DNA of 64,000 nt, taken from assembly GCA_949285135.1 (NCBI GenBank), contig CASDXO010000011.1:1-64000 (forward strand), read 5' to 3'. The DNA is from an uncultured Phascolarctobacterium sp. Lineage in GTDB: Bacteria > Bacillota > Negativicutes > Acidaminococcales > Acidaminococcaceae. The position numbers and the translations under genes are program-made. Positions 10,950-19,469 of this stretch are shown piece by piece; the first letter of the stretch is position 1, and each line of letters opens with the position of its first letter. The notes beneath the pieces are model-generated. The model had not been told where the DNA came from. It saw only the letters and a program-made list of their open reading frames with translations, and searched no databases.

Positions 10950-11582
10950 TTACAAAGAAAGTTTATGAAGCCAAGTGTCTATCTCGCTTTGAGCAGTTCT
11001 TGCCCTGTTGCCGGACAGACACAGGTATTCAGTAACATTGGCACCTGCTGCCAGTCTGCGCAGGTCGCGGTCGCAGTTTTGTACGCCACCGCCGCCGTGG
11101 GTGAAGAAAGGCGCTACTGTTTTACCATGCCAGCTGCAGCCGTCCATAAAGGTGGCCACAGGCATGGGCAGACTGCCCCACCAGTTGGGATAACCGATAA
11201 AGATAATGTCATATTTGCTGATGTCTGTGAGCCTGTTCCTGATAGCCGGACGGGCATTGCTTTGCTGTTCCTGCTTGGCCTTGTCAACGGTAGCAGAATA
11301 ATTTTGTGAATAGGGTGTCTCAGGTACGATTTCATATATATCGCCGCCGGTACGGGCATGGATGGCTTCGGCTACGGCTTTAGTATTGCCGCTCCAGGAA
11401 AAATAAGCGATGAGAATTTTTTTGTTGTCAGTATTCATAGTTGGCTGAGCTCCTTGATCTGTATTGGTATTTGTCGTAACTGCAGTAGCTGCAGCAGACT
11501 GCTGACTGCTGCAGCCTAAGCAGACAGCGGCCAGTCCCATAAGGGAAAAAGCAGAAGATTTAAGAAAACTGCGTCTGTTCAT
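10950..11582 (-). CDS. Tat-exported flavodoxin lipoprotein
   Basis: A 210-residue protein with a twin-arginine motif (NRRSFLK), a lipobox ending LGC near residue 22, a Thr/Gln/Asn-rich linker and a flavodoxin domain. The domain shows ILIAYFSWSGNT (FMN phosphate loop) and IGYPNWWGSLPMP. It should therefore be a lipid-anchored FMN protein facing the periplasm. ATG 11582 follows AAGGAGG and lies inside the 3' end of tatC (23-bp overlap), implying coupled expression with its own transporter. It is a good candidate for an extracytoplasmic electron carrier. Partners are inferred from neighbours. Confidence 0.86.
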   Translation of the reverse strand: MNRRSFLKSSAFSLMGLAAVCLGCSSQQSAAATAVTTNTNTDQGAQPTMNTDNKKILIAYFSWSGNTKAVAEAIHARTGGDIYEIVPETPYSQNYSATVDKAKQEQQSNARPAIRNRLTDISKYDIIFIGYPNWWGSLPMPVATFMDGCSWHGKTVAPFFTHGGGGVQNCDRDLRRLAAGANVTEYLCLSGNRARTAQSEIDTWLHKLSL

Positions 11583-12315
11583 GGTCTCTTCCTCCTTTAT
11601 TAAAGCATTTGAGAAAAATAATACTGATTTCGTATAAAACGGCCATTGGTATGGCAAGCAGGCACTGGGTGATAATATCAGGGGTAGGGGTGATGACGGC
11701 GGCCAGGATAAAGGCTGCAAAGATAACATGCTTTCTGTATTTTGCGAGTGTGGCTGTGCGTACGATACCGCAGCATCCCAGCAGCAGTATTGCTATTGGA
11801 ATATTGAAGATAAAGGCAAAGGGAGCTGTCAGCATCAGCATAAAGCCAAGATAGCTTTCCAGAGAAAGCAAAGGGGTGAGCCTATCTCCGGCAAAACTCA
11901 GAAAGAAAGCAAGGCCGCGCGGAAAAACAAAGAGATAGGCAAAGACCATGCCGCCGATACCCAAAAGCAGCATAACGGGCAGAGCCAGTAACAGGAAGCG
12001 ACGCTCTTTATCAGTCAAGGCAGGACTGATAAAGCTGTAAATTTGCCGGAGGATAAACGGCAGTGCCAGTATCAGTCCGCAAAAAATAGTGAGCTTCATG
12101 TAGATAACAAAGGCTTCGGCCGGCTTCATGTAATACAGGTTGCCAGCGGCGGATGTCAGCAGACAGACGATGTCCTGAATAAAGCACAAACTGACAGCAC
12201 TGCCTGCCAGCAAGGCGGCAAGACTTTTTAAAATACGGCTGCGCAGTTCCTGCAAATGGGCAGTAAGCGGCATATCCTTGTCAGGCGGTCCCTGGATAAG
12301 TTTAGCAAGCAGCAT
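11560..12315 (-). CDS. tatC: Twin-arginine translocase subunit TatC
   Basis: A 251-residue protein with six membrane segments and the TatC hallmarks: [14 protein letters not shown] at the cytosolic N-terminus, a [19 protein letters not shown] loop ([14 protein letters not shown]) and the TPTPDIITQ segment before the last helices. TatC is the receptor for twin-arginine signals. The start is set at ATG 12315, which overlaps the tatA end by 14 bp; the longer frame would lie mostly inside tatA. It sits between tatA and three Tat-signal genes in one operon. Confidence 0.93.
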   Translation of the reverse strand: MLLAKLIQGPPDKDMPLTAHLQELRSRILKSLAALLAGSAVSLCFIQDIVCLLTSAAGNLYYMKPAEAFVIYMKLTIFCGLILALPFILRQIYSFISPALTDKERRFLLLALPVMLLLGIGGMVFAYLFVFPRGLAFFLSFAGDRLTPLLSLESYLGFMLMLTAPFAFIFNIPIAILLLGCCGIVRTATLAKYRKHVIFAAFILAAVITPTPDIITQCLLAIPMAVLYEISIIFLKCFNKGGRDHEQTQFS

Positions 12316-12505
12316 CCTGGTTGCCGGAACCTTGCGCTTTGTTTTCTGCTGCAGGCTGCTTAGGATCGGCAGCGTTGACCGCCTGTTTAAATTCATGCAT
12401 GCTGCGTCCTAAAGCCTTGCCGACATCGGGCAGTTTGCCGGGTCCGAAAAAGATTAAGCCTATAACGAGGATGAGCAGAAGTTCAGGTAAACCGAGTCCA
12501 AACAT
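12302..12505 (-). CDS. tatA: Twin-arginine translocase subunit TatA
   Basis: A 67-residue protein with the TatA plan: one N-terminal membrane helix ([20 protein letters not shown]), the [14 protein letters not shown] hinge and a short amphipathic helix with a polar tail. It forms the protein-conducting assembly with TatC. ATG follows AAGGAGG. No separate TatB is present, as in the minimal TatA-TatC systems of Firmicutes. Confidence 0.94.
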   Translation of the reverse strand: MFGLGLPELLLILVIGLIFFGPGKLPDVGKALGRSMHEFKQAVNAADPKQPAAENKAQGSGNQDAAC

Positions 12506-12537
12506 GTTAATACCTCCTTATAAATTAAAAATATAAT

Positions 12538-12753
12538 TTAGTGCTGTTTGCTGCGGTAAGCGCAGAAACTTAAAAAGAGCAGGGGAATGATAAGGCTGAT
12601 ACAGGAACCGCCGCAGTTGCCGCAGCTGCCTGTGCAGCCTGAAGCGGGAAGTTTATCGGATAAAACAGGGGCAGAGCTGATGCGAGACAGTATTTGGGGC
12701 AGCAAAACAGCTCCTGTAGCGCCGCAGCTGTACAGCAGTTTCTGTTTCTTCAT
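12538..12753 (-). CDS. Small Cys-rich membrane protein
   Basis: A 71-residue protein. The first 35 residues are mildly hydrophobic, followed by a compact GCTGSCGNCGGSC motif (residues 39-51, four cysteines), a hydrophobic helix SLIIPLLFLSFCAY and a basic tail. ATG follows AAGGAGC only 3 bp after the NapH-like gene, so it belongs to that operon. The cysteines could bind an Fe-S cluster or other metal, or serve as a thiol relay. I do not recognise a named family; small Gly-Cys-rich membrane peptides occur next to several redox and metal loci. Confidence 0.7.
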   Translation of the reverse strand: MKKQKLLYSCGATGAVLLPQILSRISSAPVLSDKLPASGCTGSCGNCGGSCISLIIPLLFLSFCAYRSKQH

Positions 12754-12756
12754 AAT

Positions 12757-13590
12757 TTACAGCTCCTTGGTGATATTGCTTTTGTAGCGGATTGCTTGCA
12801 CAGGACATTGTGCCTGGCAGCAGCCGCAGACGATACAGCGGTTTGTGTCGATGACGGCCTTTCCCTGCTTCAGACTGATTGTGCGCATGGGGCAGCTGCG
12901 TGCGCATTTGCCGCAGCCGATGCAGGCAGGTTTATTTACTGTCATTTTAAATGGACTGGGCAGCAGCTGACCGATACGGTGCAAAAGAGAGCTGGCAGTT
13001 CCTACGGGACAGAGAAAATTGCAGTAACCGCGCCCACCTTTGGTAAACAGACCGAAGACGATATTGGCAATAAAGAAGACCGCCAGCAGTGAAAATGAGG
13101 TAAGAAGCAGTTGACTACTGTAGATGCTGATGATGAAAAGTTCAAAGGCATAGTAATTACAGTAGGCGCAGAAAGAAGCAAAGCCTGAGAAGGCTGACAG
13201 TAAAAAGCCGGCAAAAAAACCGTAGCGCAGTGTTGTTATGGGCACATATTTCTGCCAGTCTATCTGATATTTTTCCGGCAGCAGGCTGCCTAAAAATTCA
13301 CTGAAAGCTCCGGCGGGGCAAAGCCTGCCGCAAAAAAACGGGCCGAACCAGAGAGAAACAAGTGCCAGCAGCAAACAGAAGCAAAGGGAAACAGGGCCGG
13401 CATATGCCCAGTCGCCGGTCAAGATGTTAGCCAGCGGGATACGCACGCAAGGCACATGAAGGGAATAAAAACCTGTTTCCTCAAATAAGGTGCCTGTCAG
13501 ATTGTGAAACAGCATGAAGGGTTCGTAAAACAGTAGGAAACCTGTCAAATAGCCGATCAGACGTTGAATAATAAATTTACTTCGCGGCAT
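12757..13590 (-). CDS. NapH/RdxA-like membrane Fe-S protein
   Basis: A 277-residue protein with about four to five membrane helices, two CxxxCP motifs in loops (CGRLCPAG near residue 88 and CNFLCPVG near 189), and a C-terminal cytosolic pair of 4Fe-4S motifs (CIGCGKCARSCP and CIVCGCCQAQCP). This is the architecture of NapH/CcoG-like proteins that pass electrons between the quinone pool or soluble donors and periplasmic partners. ATG follows GAGAGGTG. In this operon it could supply electrons to the exported flavoproteins. The donor and acceptor are not shown by sequence. Confidence 0.86.
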   Translation of the reverse strand: MPRSKFIIQRLIGYLTGFLLFYEPFMLFHNLTGTLFEETGFYSLHVPCVRIPLANILTGDWAYAGPVSLCFCLLLALVSLWFGPFFCGRLCPAGAFSEFLGSLLPEKYQIDWQKYVPITTLRYGFFAGFLLSAFSGFASFCAYCNYYAFELFIISIYSSQLLLTSFSLLAVFFIANIVFGLFTKGGRGYCNFLCPVGTASSLLHRIGQLLPSPFKMTVNKPACIGCGKCARSCPMRTISLKQGKAVIDTNRCIVCGCCQAQCPVQAIRYKSNITKEL

Positions 13591-13651
13591 AAAGCACCTC
13601 TCTTGTCAAATGTCGGTATCAGGTTAAATGTTAGTGATGCAATACGTTTTT

Positions 13652-14182
13652 TTATAAGCTGCGCCCCAGCGAATAAGCTGCCTCAGGGTAAATTGTTTTC
13701 AAAAGGGCTTCTCTTGTAGGACAGCCTGCGGCAAGAACTGTGCCTCTGTCCCGCCAGCGCATATAACCGGACAAAGTCGTATAGAATTTTTTCAGCGACC
13801 TCATGGTGAGCTCGTTATCGCTGCCTGCCGCGGCCAGCAGTACCGACTGTTTGCCGCTGATGCGGCCTGTACGGGAGTAAAATCTGTCGATAACCGTTTT
13901 AAGCTGGGCGGAAACATGGAAATAATAAACCGGAGAAACAAGGGCAATCAGGTCTGCCGCCGTAAGACGCACGATGAGCGTATTTTCAATATCATCCTTA
14001 TGTACGCAGGGGCCGTTCATACCGCAGGCATCACAGCCGCTGCAGGGAGTGATTTTCTGAAAAGCGGCGTCGAAACGGAAAACGCTGTGGCCGGCTGACT
14101 GCGCTCCGGCAATGAATCTTTCTGCCAGTACGGAGGTGGTGCCGTCGCGGTGAGGACTTCCGGTCAGTACTACGATGTTCAT
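13652..14182 (-). CDS. Cytosolic iron-sulfur flavoprotein (NADPH-dependent FMN reductase fold)
   Basis: A 176-residue flavodoxin-like protein with the FMN loop GSPHRDGTT, a compact cysteine cluster PCSGCDACGMNGPC (C-x2-C-x2-C-x5-C, residues 47-58) and the SPVYYFHVSAQLKTVIDR segment. The spacing matches the 4Fe-4S motif known from Isf flavoproteins, which reduce O2, peroxide or quinones with ferredoxin-derived electrons. There is no signal peptide. ATG follows AAAGGAGG. It is a paralogue of the exported protein 15 bp upstream. The cluster assignment is inferred from spacing. Confidence 0.85.
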   Translation of the reverse strand: MNIVVLTGSPHRDGTTSVLAERFIAGAQSAGHSVFRFDAAFQKITPCSGCDACGMNGPCVHKDDIENTLIVRLTAADLIALVSPVYYFHVSAQLKTVIDRFYSRTGRISGKQSVLLAAAGSDNELTMRSLKKFYTTLSGYMRWRDRGTVLAAGCPTREALLKTIYPEAAYSLGRSL

Positions 14183-14196
14183 GGTTGTTGCCTCCT

Positions 14197-14871
14197 TTAA
14201 AGACTCTGACCCAGCTGCAGGGCGTGCTGCGGGAACTGGGTGCGCTCTATGGCGCTGCGGCTGCCGCAGCCATAACCTAATATCATTCCCAGATCATGCC
14301 AGTGCATATATTCCACAAGGGACTGATAGTGGTCGGTAAGCGCGTCAAAAGTCCAGTCTGCACTGTTATAGGCTGTAGCCAGCAGCAGAGATTTTTTGTT
14401 ATCCATACCGCGCTGGCGGGAGTACATCCTGTCAACTACGGTTTTCAGCTGTGCTGACATACCGTAATAATAAAGGGGTGTGACTAATGCTATAATATCC
14501 GCCTGCAGCAGCTGTGGCATCAGCAATTTGTCGATATCGTCATTTTGCACGCAGGCGCCGTTACGACTGCAGGCGTTGCAGGCCTGACAGGGATGGATGT
14601 CGGCAAAGGCAGCGTTGAAGCGGAATACTGTATGTCCTTTGGACTGAGCGCCCTGAATCAGGTTGTCTGCCAGCAGGGCAGAAGTTCCGTTGCGATGCGG
14701 ACTGCCGGTTATAACGACGATTTTCAGCTGCTGACCGGCAGCTGAGGGCGCTGCTTCACTCACAGGTGCCGCAGCAGGAGTGCTTTTGCTCAGCAGGTTC
14801 ATGCCGATACCGCTGGCAAACAGCGTACCGAAACCGGCGACAGAAACTTTGATGAAATCACGTCTGTTCAT
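14197..14871 (-). CDS. Tat-exported iron-sulfur flavoprotein
   Basis: A 224-residue protein made of a twin-arginine signal (NRRDFIK, then a Gly/Ser-rich hydrophobic region to about residue 30), an Ala/Pro linker and an Isf-type domain. The domain has GSPHRNGTS, PCQACNACSRNGAC (C-x2-C-x2-C-x5-C) and TPLYYYGMSAQLKTVVDR. The body closely parallels the cytosolic paralogue downstream. Tat export fits a protein that must fold around FMN and probably 4Fe-4S before transport. ATG follows AAGGAGG. An exported Isf is unusual, and its electron donor and substrate are unknown. Confidence 0.85.
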   Translation of the reverse strand: MNRRDFIKVSVAGFGTLFASGIGMNLLSKSTPAAAPVSEAAPSAAGQQLKIVVITGSPHRNGTSALLADNLIQGAQSKGHTVFRFNAAFADIHPCQACNACSRNGACVQNDDIDKLLMPQLLQADIIALVTPLYYYGMSAQLKTVVDRMYSRQRGMDNKKSLLLATAYNSADWTFDALTDHYQSLVEYMHWHDLGMILGYGCGSRSAIERTQFPQHALQLGQSL

Positions 14872-14897
14872 AATAACCTCCTTGCGTGGTCAGACTT

Positions 14898-15917
14898 CTA
14901 TTTGTTGGTATGTGTATCTTCATGCAGCATGGAACGTGAAGCCTCATAGACGCGCCGCCAGAATTCTCTGCTGGACTGAGCTTCCGGTACGGCGCTTTCA
15001 AAAGCGTGGTAAAGTCCGGGTTCCACATAGAGAGTGACATCGTTGCCTGCTTCAATCAGCTTATTGGCGTAATCAATATCTTCGTTGACGAATAAATCAA
15101 GTCCGCCTACGTAAATCAGCGCAGGAGGCAGGTTGTCCAGATCTTCAGCCATGGAGGGCGAGAAATAAGGCAGCATATCGCTGCTGATATGTTGGCCGCC
15201 GCGCAGTTTTTCCCAGGCAAAAACATTGGTTGGCCTGTTCCAGCAGATGTGGCCGTCACAGGGACTGTTATAGGGTGACTGCTCCGTGCCCGTGCGATAG
15301 TCCAGCATGGGATAAATCAGTACCTGTCCGCACAGGGGGATAGCGTCATGGCTGCGGTTGTACAGAGCAAGGCTTGCCGCCAGTCCGCCGCCGGCACTGT
15401 CTCCCATCAGCATGATTTTGCTGCCGTCAAGCTTGAGCTGCTCCGCATTTTGTCTGATATATTTAAGGCCGGTGTAAGCATCCTCCAAAGCGGCGGGGAA
15501 GGGGGCTTCTGTAGAAAGACGGTAGCAGGGAGTGATGACTGCTGCTCCTGTTTTATCAGCCAGCTGCTGATAGCGTTCAGTATTGTCAAGCGCTTTACGG
15601 AACAGAAAGCCGCCGCCGTGGGTGTAATAGATAACCGGCACAGCGCCTGGCGCAGTCTGCTGTGGTCTGTAGATATACAGGTTTATTGCAGGGGCGGTTT
15701 CCGTTGCCGGTACAACGGCCGTTTCTCTGCCGGTTGCCGTTGATTGCTGCATGGCCGTAGCCGCAGCCAGATCTGCATCGGAGGTATAATTGAACATAAA
15801 GGTTTCTGCGGCCTGTCTGTAGGGTTGCTGCACTTTATCCAGACAGGGAATTTCCGCTGCTGCCGCTATTCCTGTAAGAGTGCAAAACAGCACAAACGAG
15901 GTGAGTAATTTTTTCAT
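14898..15917 (-). CDS. Secreted alpha/beta hydrolase (HSL-type esterase)
   Basis: A 339-residue protein with a Sec signal peptide (MKKLLTSFVLFCTLTGIAAA) and a hormone-sensitive-lipase type alpha/beta hydrolase domain: oxyanion motif HGGGF near residue 110, nucleophile elbow GDSAGG near 172-177 and the catalytic His in YHAFE near 305. It hydrolyses short-chain esters outside the cytoplasm; the natural ester is unknown. It is the first gene after the LysR terminator and leads the operon of redox and Tat genes, 26 bp from the exported flavoprotein. Ribosome site AGGT is modest. Confidence 0.85.
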   Translation of the reverse strand: MKKLLTSFVLFCTLTGIAAAAEIPCLDKVQQPYRQAAETFMFNYTSDADLAAATAMQQSTATGRETAVVPATETAPAINLYIYRPQQTAPGAVPVIYYTHGGGFLFRKALDNTERYQQLADKTGAAVITPCYRLSTEAPFPAALEDAYTGLKYIRQNAEQLKLDGSKIMLMGDSAGGGLAASLALYNRSHDAIPLCGQVLIYPMLDYRTGTEQSPYNSPCDGHICWNRPTNVFAWEKLRGGQHISSDMLPYFSPSMAEDLDNLPPALIYVGGLDLFVNEDIDYANKLIEAGNDVTLYVEPGLYHAFESAVPEAQSSREFWRRVYEASRSMLHEDTHTNK

Positions 15918-16008
15918 ATCAGATACCTGCCTTTACGAAAATTGTTGCCGCTCAGATTGATGCTTGGCGGCTTGCTGAGGAAAACTTATACCAGACAGTA
16001 ATAACAGA

Positions 16009-16044
16009 TAAAAACAAAAGGCATACAGTTTATCTGTATGCCTT
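16009..16044 (-). terminator. Terminator of the LysR gene
   Basis: An 11-bp stem (AAGGCATACAG / CTGTATGCCTT) followed on the minus strand by TTGTTTTT. It isolates the LysR-flavin reductase unit from the downstream esterase-Tat operon, which must have its own promoter between 15918 and 16010. Confidence 0.85.
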
Positions 16045-16078
16045 AATTATAAAAATATATGAAATTGATGTCTAATAC

Positions 16079-16969
16079 CTATTTTAAAGCATCTTTTATG
16101 CTTAAAAAGCATCTGGAGAACTCAATGAATTTCTGTACGGTGATGCTGGTAGTGGCACTGCTGCGCCAGGCAAGAAACACCTTAGTGTTAATCGGCGGCT
16201 GTAGCGGCTTGAAACAGAAAAGTTTATCATCAGGAAGAGAAGTTTTGACTGTGATAGCGTAACAATTCATATGTTCCACCAAAGGAAAGATATTACCCTG
16301 CAGGTTGCAGGTACCAATGAGTTTGATTTTGGAAATATTACCGCTGAGCCAGTTGAGAATAAGACTGTGCAGCTGCAGCCGTGTGGGCAGCAGTAACGGC
16401 CTGTTTTCCAAATCGGCGGCGGAGACAGATTCTTTGCCTGCCAGCTCGGCATCTGTGCGCATCAATATGCCCATTTCTTCCTGCTGCGGCAGAGTAAGGA
16501 AACTGTAATTGAGCATATCAATAGGCTCCTGCAGCAAAGCTATATCAATCAGACCTTTCTCTGTTTTCTGATGAATAATGTCAGTGGTGCCTGTAAACAG
16601 TTCAAATGTTACATTGGGGTACTTCTGCTGAAAAGCGTGAATTATATCTGCCAGCAGATTGACGGAAGCAATTTCACCGGCACCGAAGCAGATGTTACCG
16701 CTCAGATTGGTTTCCTGATCTTTGATGTCATGTTCAGTTTTTTCGACTAAATCAACAATATCTGCTGCACGTTGTGCCAGAAAGCTGCCTGCCGGAGTCA
16801 GAGTAAACTTGCGCTGGCTGCGGTCAAACAGTTTGACGCCTAAATCTTCTTCCAGCTGCATCAGCTGGCGGCTGAGAGTAGGCTGGGTAATATGCAGCAT
16901 GTCGGCTGCTTTGGTGATGCTGCGTTCACGGACAACGGTAAGAAAATAAATCAGGATACGAAAATTCAC
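16079..16969 (-). CDS. LysR-family transcriptional regulator
   Basis: A 296-residue regulator with an N-terminal winged helix-turn-helix (residues 1-60, ITKAADMLHITQPTLSRQLMQLEEDLG) and a LysR substrate-binding domain. It starts with GTG at 16969 after AGGAGGAC. It lies downstream of a flavin reductase-like gene and upstream of the Tat/flavoprotein operon on the same strand, so it is the natural candidate regulator of that operon. The inducer is unknown. Confidence 0.92.
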   Translation of the reverse strand: MNFRILIYFLTVVRERSITKAADMLHITQPTLSRQLMQLEEDLGVKLFDRSQRKFTLTPAGSFLAQRAADIVDLVEKTEHDIKDQETNLSGNICFGAGEIASVNLLADIIHAFQQKYPNVTFELFTGTTDIIHQKTEKGLIDIALLQEPIDMLNYSFLTLPQQEEMGILMRTDAELAGKESVSAADLENRPLLLPTRLQLHSLILNWLSGNISKIKLIGTCNLQGNIFPLVEHMNCYAITVKTSLPDDKLFCFKPLQPPINTKVFLAWRSSATTSITVQKFIEFSRCFLSIKDALK

Positions 16970-17010
16970 GGCGCTGTCCTCCTTATTTTTTAGTTTTGGT
17001 GTTTAAAATA

Positions 17011-17511
17011 TTATTCCAGATAGGCGGCAGTGATAATGCCTGTATAGTATGTATGCCAGTCGCTGCTGCCGTACCATTTCTGCGCCAGCTCCCGGTCGAA
17101 AGCAGCAGGCTGCATAGTGTTTTTATCAGCAATTTTGCATTCTATCTGCAGGCCGCAGCCCTTGATGACGGGCACATCAACAGTCTGGGCCGGTGCTGCG
17201 GTAAGTTTGGCAGCGGTAAATTTGTCCAGGTCGCGTCCGGACTTGGTGCCGCATAAACCAAGCGCTTTGGCAAAGCCTTCGTTAACAGGGATGCTGACAG
17301 TAAAATGCGGATTTTGTTCGATAAGCTCATGGGTATAGCGGGATTTGCGTACCATAACGGTAAATACAGGACTGCCCCACATAAAGCCAAGTGCACCCCA
17401 GCCGATAGTCATGGTATTTTGTTTGCCGTCAGCGGCGGTGTTCAGAAAAGCTCCCTTAGACAAAGTTTTTAAAATTATTTCAGCATGTTCAAAAGCATTG
17501 ATGCTCTGCAT
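17011..17511 (-). CDS. Flavin reductase-like FMN-binding split-barrel protein
   Basis: A 166-residue protein of the flavin reductase-like split barrel: NTMTIGWGALGFMWGSPVF and VMVRKSRYTHELI near the N-terminal third are typical FMN-contacting segments. Members reduce flavins or bind FMN as an electron carrier. ATG 17511 follows AAAGGAG. It is cotranscribed with the downstream LysR gene (41-bp gap). Its nearness to a cluster of exported FMN proteins suggests a shared flavin or redox theme, but no direct partner is shown. Confidence 0.82.
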   Translation of the reverse strand: MQSINAFEHAEIILKTLSKGAFLNTAADGKQNTMTIGWGALGFMWGSPVFTVMVRKSRYTHELIEQNPHFTVSIPVNEGFAKALGLCGTKSGRDLDKFTAAKLTAAPAQTVDVPVIKGCGLQIECKIADKNTMQPAAFDRELAQKWYGSSDWHTYYTGIITAAYLE

Positions 17512-17637
17512 ATAAATCACTCCTTTGATTTTAATTATAGAGTTTTCCGTAAGGGGCGCAAGTGAATTTTTTGTGCCGTTTTTAAAATGGTAAAAGGCAG
17601 CGTTTACTTGTTAAATTTAGTACACAGCGAGGGTTTT

Positions 17638-17648
17638 TGTGGTATAAT
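17638..17648 (+). promoter_or_regulatory. Extended -10 promoter of gatCAB
   Basis: TGTGG followed by TATAAT at 17643-17648, 51 bp before gatC. The -35 region is poor. Confidence 0.5.
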
Positions 17649-17699
17649 AAAACAGGTTATTGGTAAAATTCATGAATTGATTTATAGGATGGTGAAAAA

Positions 17700-17987
17700 A
17701 TGAAAGTATCTGCTGATGACGTTAAGTATATTGCACAGCTTTCCCGTTTGACCGTTCCCGAAACCGAAATGGAAAAATTCACGGAACAGTTCAACCAGAT
17801 TCTTAACTATGCCGATATTCTGCAAAAAATCGATACTGCCGGTATTGAGCCTACCGCTCACGTACTGCCGGTAAGCAACGTACTGCGTGAGGATGTTGCC
17901 AAAGAAGGCGTTACCCATGAAGAAGCGCTGAGCAACGCTCCGGCTGTCCATAACGGCGGCTTTAAAGTACCGCGCGTAATCGAATAA
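17700..17987 (+). CDS. gatC: Aspartyl/glutamyl-tRNA amidotransferase subunit C
   Basis: A 95-residue GatC of usual length, with VKYIAQLSRLTVPE at the N-terminus and the conserved R-E-D region (VLREDV) near residue 63. It stabilises the GatA-GatB complex that converts Glu-tRNA(Gln) and Asp-tRNA(Asn) to the amidated forms. ATG follows AGGATGG. gatA starts 15 bp downstream. Confidence 0.95.
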   Translation: MKVSADDVKYIAQLSRLTVPETEMEKFTEQFNQILNYADILQKIDTAGIEPTAHVLPVSNVLREDVAKEGVTHEEALSNAPAVHNGGFKVPRVIE

Positions 17988-18002
17988 GAAGGAGGCACTA
18001 TT

Positions 18003-19469
18003 GTGGAATTATATAAACTTACTGCCCACGAGCTCCACGAAAAGCTCGTCAATAAAGAAGTAAGCTCCGTAGAACTCACCAATGCGCTGTATGAACGTAT
18101 TGATGCAGTTGAAGATAAAGTAAACGCTTATGTAACCTTAGATAAGGAAAATGCTCTGGCGCAGGCTGCCAAAGTTGACGCCAAAATTGCTGCCGGTGAA
18201 GAAATTGCACCGCTGGCAGGCGTTCCGGGCGCTATTAAAGATAATATTTCTACTAAAGGACTGCGCACTACCTGCTCTTCCAAGATGTTGAGCAACCTTA
18301 TTCCTATTTATGACGCACATGTTATCAAAAATTTGCGTGCCGATGAAACCATTTTCCTTGGCAAGACCAATATGGACGAATTTGCCATGGGCTCTACCAC
18401 TGAAAGCTCTTTCTTTGGTGCAACCCATAATCCCTGGAATCTGGATCGTGTTCCCGGCGGCTCTTCCGGCGGCAGTGCTGCTGCCATTGCTGCAGGTGAA
18501 GCAATCTGGACTCTGGGCAGCGATACCGGCGGATCTATCCGTCAGCCGGCTTCCTTTAACGGCTGCGTAGGTATTAAACCGACCTATGGCCGCGTATCCC
18601 GTTATGGCTGCGTAGCATTCGCTTCTTCTCTGGACCAGATCGGGCCTATCACTAAAGACGTAACTGATGCTGCCCTCGTGCTCAACACCATCTGCGGTAA
18701 AGACGAACATGATTCTACTTCCCTGAACGTAGAAGTGCCTGACTTTACCAAAGCTCTGGTGGCTGATGTTAAAGGTCTGCGTATCGGTCTGCCGAAAGAA
18801 TATTTCGGTGAAGGTCTTGACCCGAAGGTAAAGGCTGAAATTGAAAAAGCGGTAAAACAATACGAAGCCATGGGCGCTGAAATTGTCGAAGTTTCCCTGC
18901 CCCATACTGAATATGCCGTAATTACTTACTATATCATTGCTCCTGCAGAAGCATCTGCCAACCTGGCCCGCTTTGACGGTGTACGTTACGGCTACCGCAA
19001 TACTGCTGCAACCTCCGCACCGGAAATGACCACCATGAGCCGTACCGAAGGCTTTGGCGCGGAAGTAAAACGCCGCATTATGCTGGGCACCTATGTACTG
19101 AGCAGCGGTTATTATGATGCTTACTACAAAAAAGCAATGCAGGTGCGTACTCTGATTCGCAAAGACTTTGAAGAAGCCTTCAAACAATGCGACGTACTTT
19201 TGACTCCGACTTCTCCTGTTGTGGCTTATCCTATCGACGGCAAGATGGATCCGCTGTCCATCTATCTGCTGGACGTAACTACTATCCCCGTCAACATGGC
19301 AGGTCTGCCGGGTATTTCCGTTCCCTGCGGCTTTGCAGACGGTATGCCCGTAGGTATGCAGCTGATTGGCAAGCCGCTGGATGAAGCAACTATTCTCCGT
19401 GCTGCTTATACCTTTGAACAGGCTAACGAATATCATAAAGTATTCGCACCGCTGGGAGGTAACAAATAA
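18003..19469 (+). CDS. gatA: Aspartyl/glutamyl-tRNA amidotransferase subunit A
   Basis: A 488-residue amidase-signature enzyme: the Lys of [10 protein letters not shown] (near residue 79), the Ser-rich [11 protein letters not shown] segment and [12 protein letters not shown] carry the Ser-cisSer-Lys triad that releases ammonia from glutamine. It starts with GTG after AAGGAGG and overlaps the first base of gatB through TAATG. Length and order are those of a standard GatCAB operon. Confidence 0.97.
   Translation: MELYKLTAHELHEKLVNKEVSSVELTNALYERIDAVEDKVNAYVTLDKENALAQAAKVDAKIAAGEEIAPLAGVPGAIKDNISTKGLRTTCSSKMLSNLIPIYDAHVIKNLRADETIFLGKTNMDEFAMGSTTESSFFGATHNPWNLDRVPGGSSGGSAAAIAAGEAIWTLGSDTGGSIRQPASFNGCVGIKPTYGRVSRYGCVAFASSLDQIGPITKDVTDAALVLNTICGKDEHDSTSLNVEVPDFTKALVADVKGLRIGLPKEYFGEGLDPKVKAEIEKAVKQYEAMGAEIVEVSLPHTEYAVITYYIIAPAEASANLARFDGVRYGYRNTAATSAPEMTTMSRTEGFGAEVKRRIMLGTYVLSSGYYDAYYKKAMQVRTLIRKDFEEAFKQCDVLLTPTSPVVAYPIDGKMDPLSIYLLDVTTIPVNMAGLPGISVPCGFADGMPVGMQLIGKPLDEATILRAAYTFEQANEYHKVFAPLGGNK

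Noticed and set aside
13652-14871. Possible frameshifted single gene for the two neighbouring flavoproteins
   Set aside because: Each has its own AAGGAGG site, start, complete FMN loop and Cys cluster; they are true paralogues.
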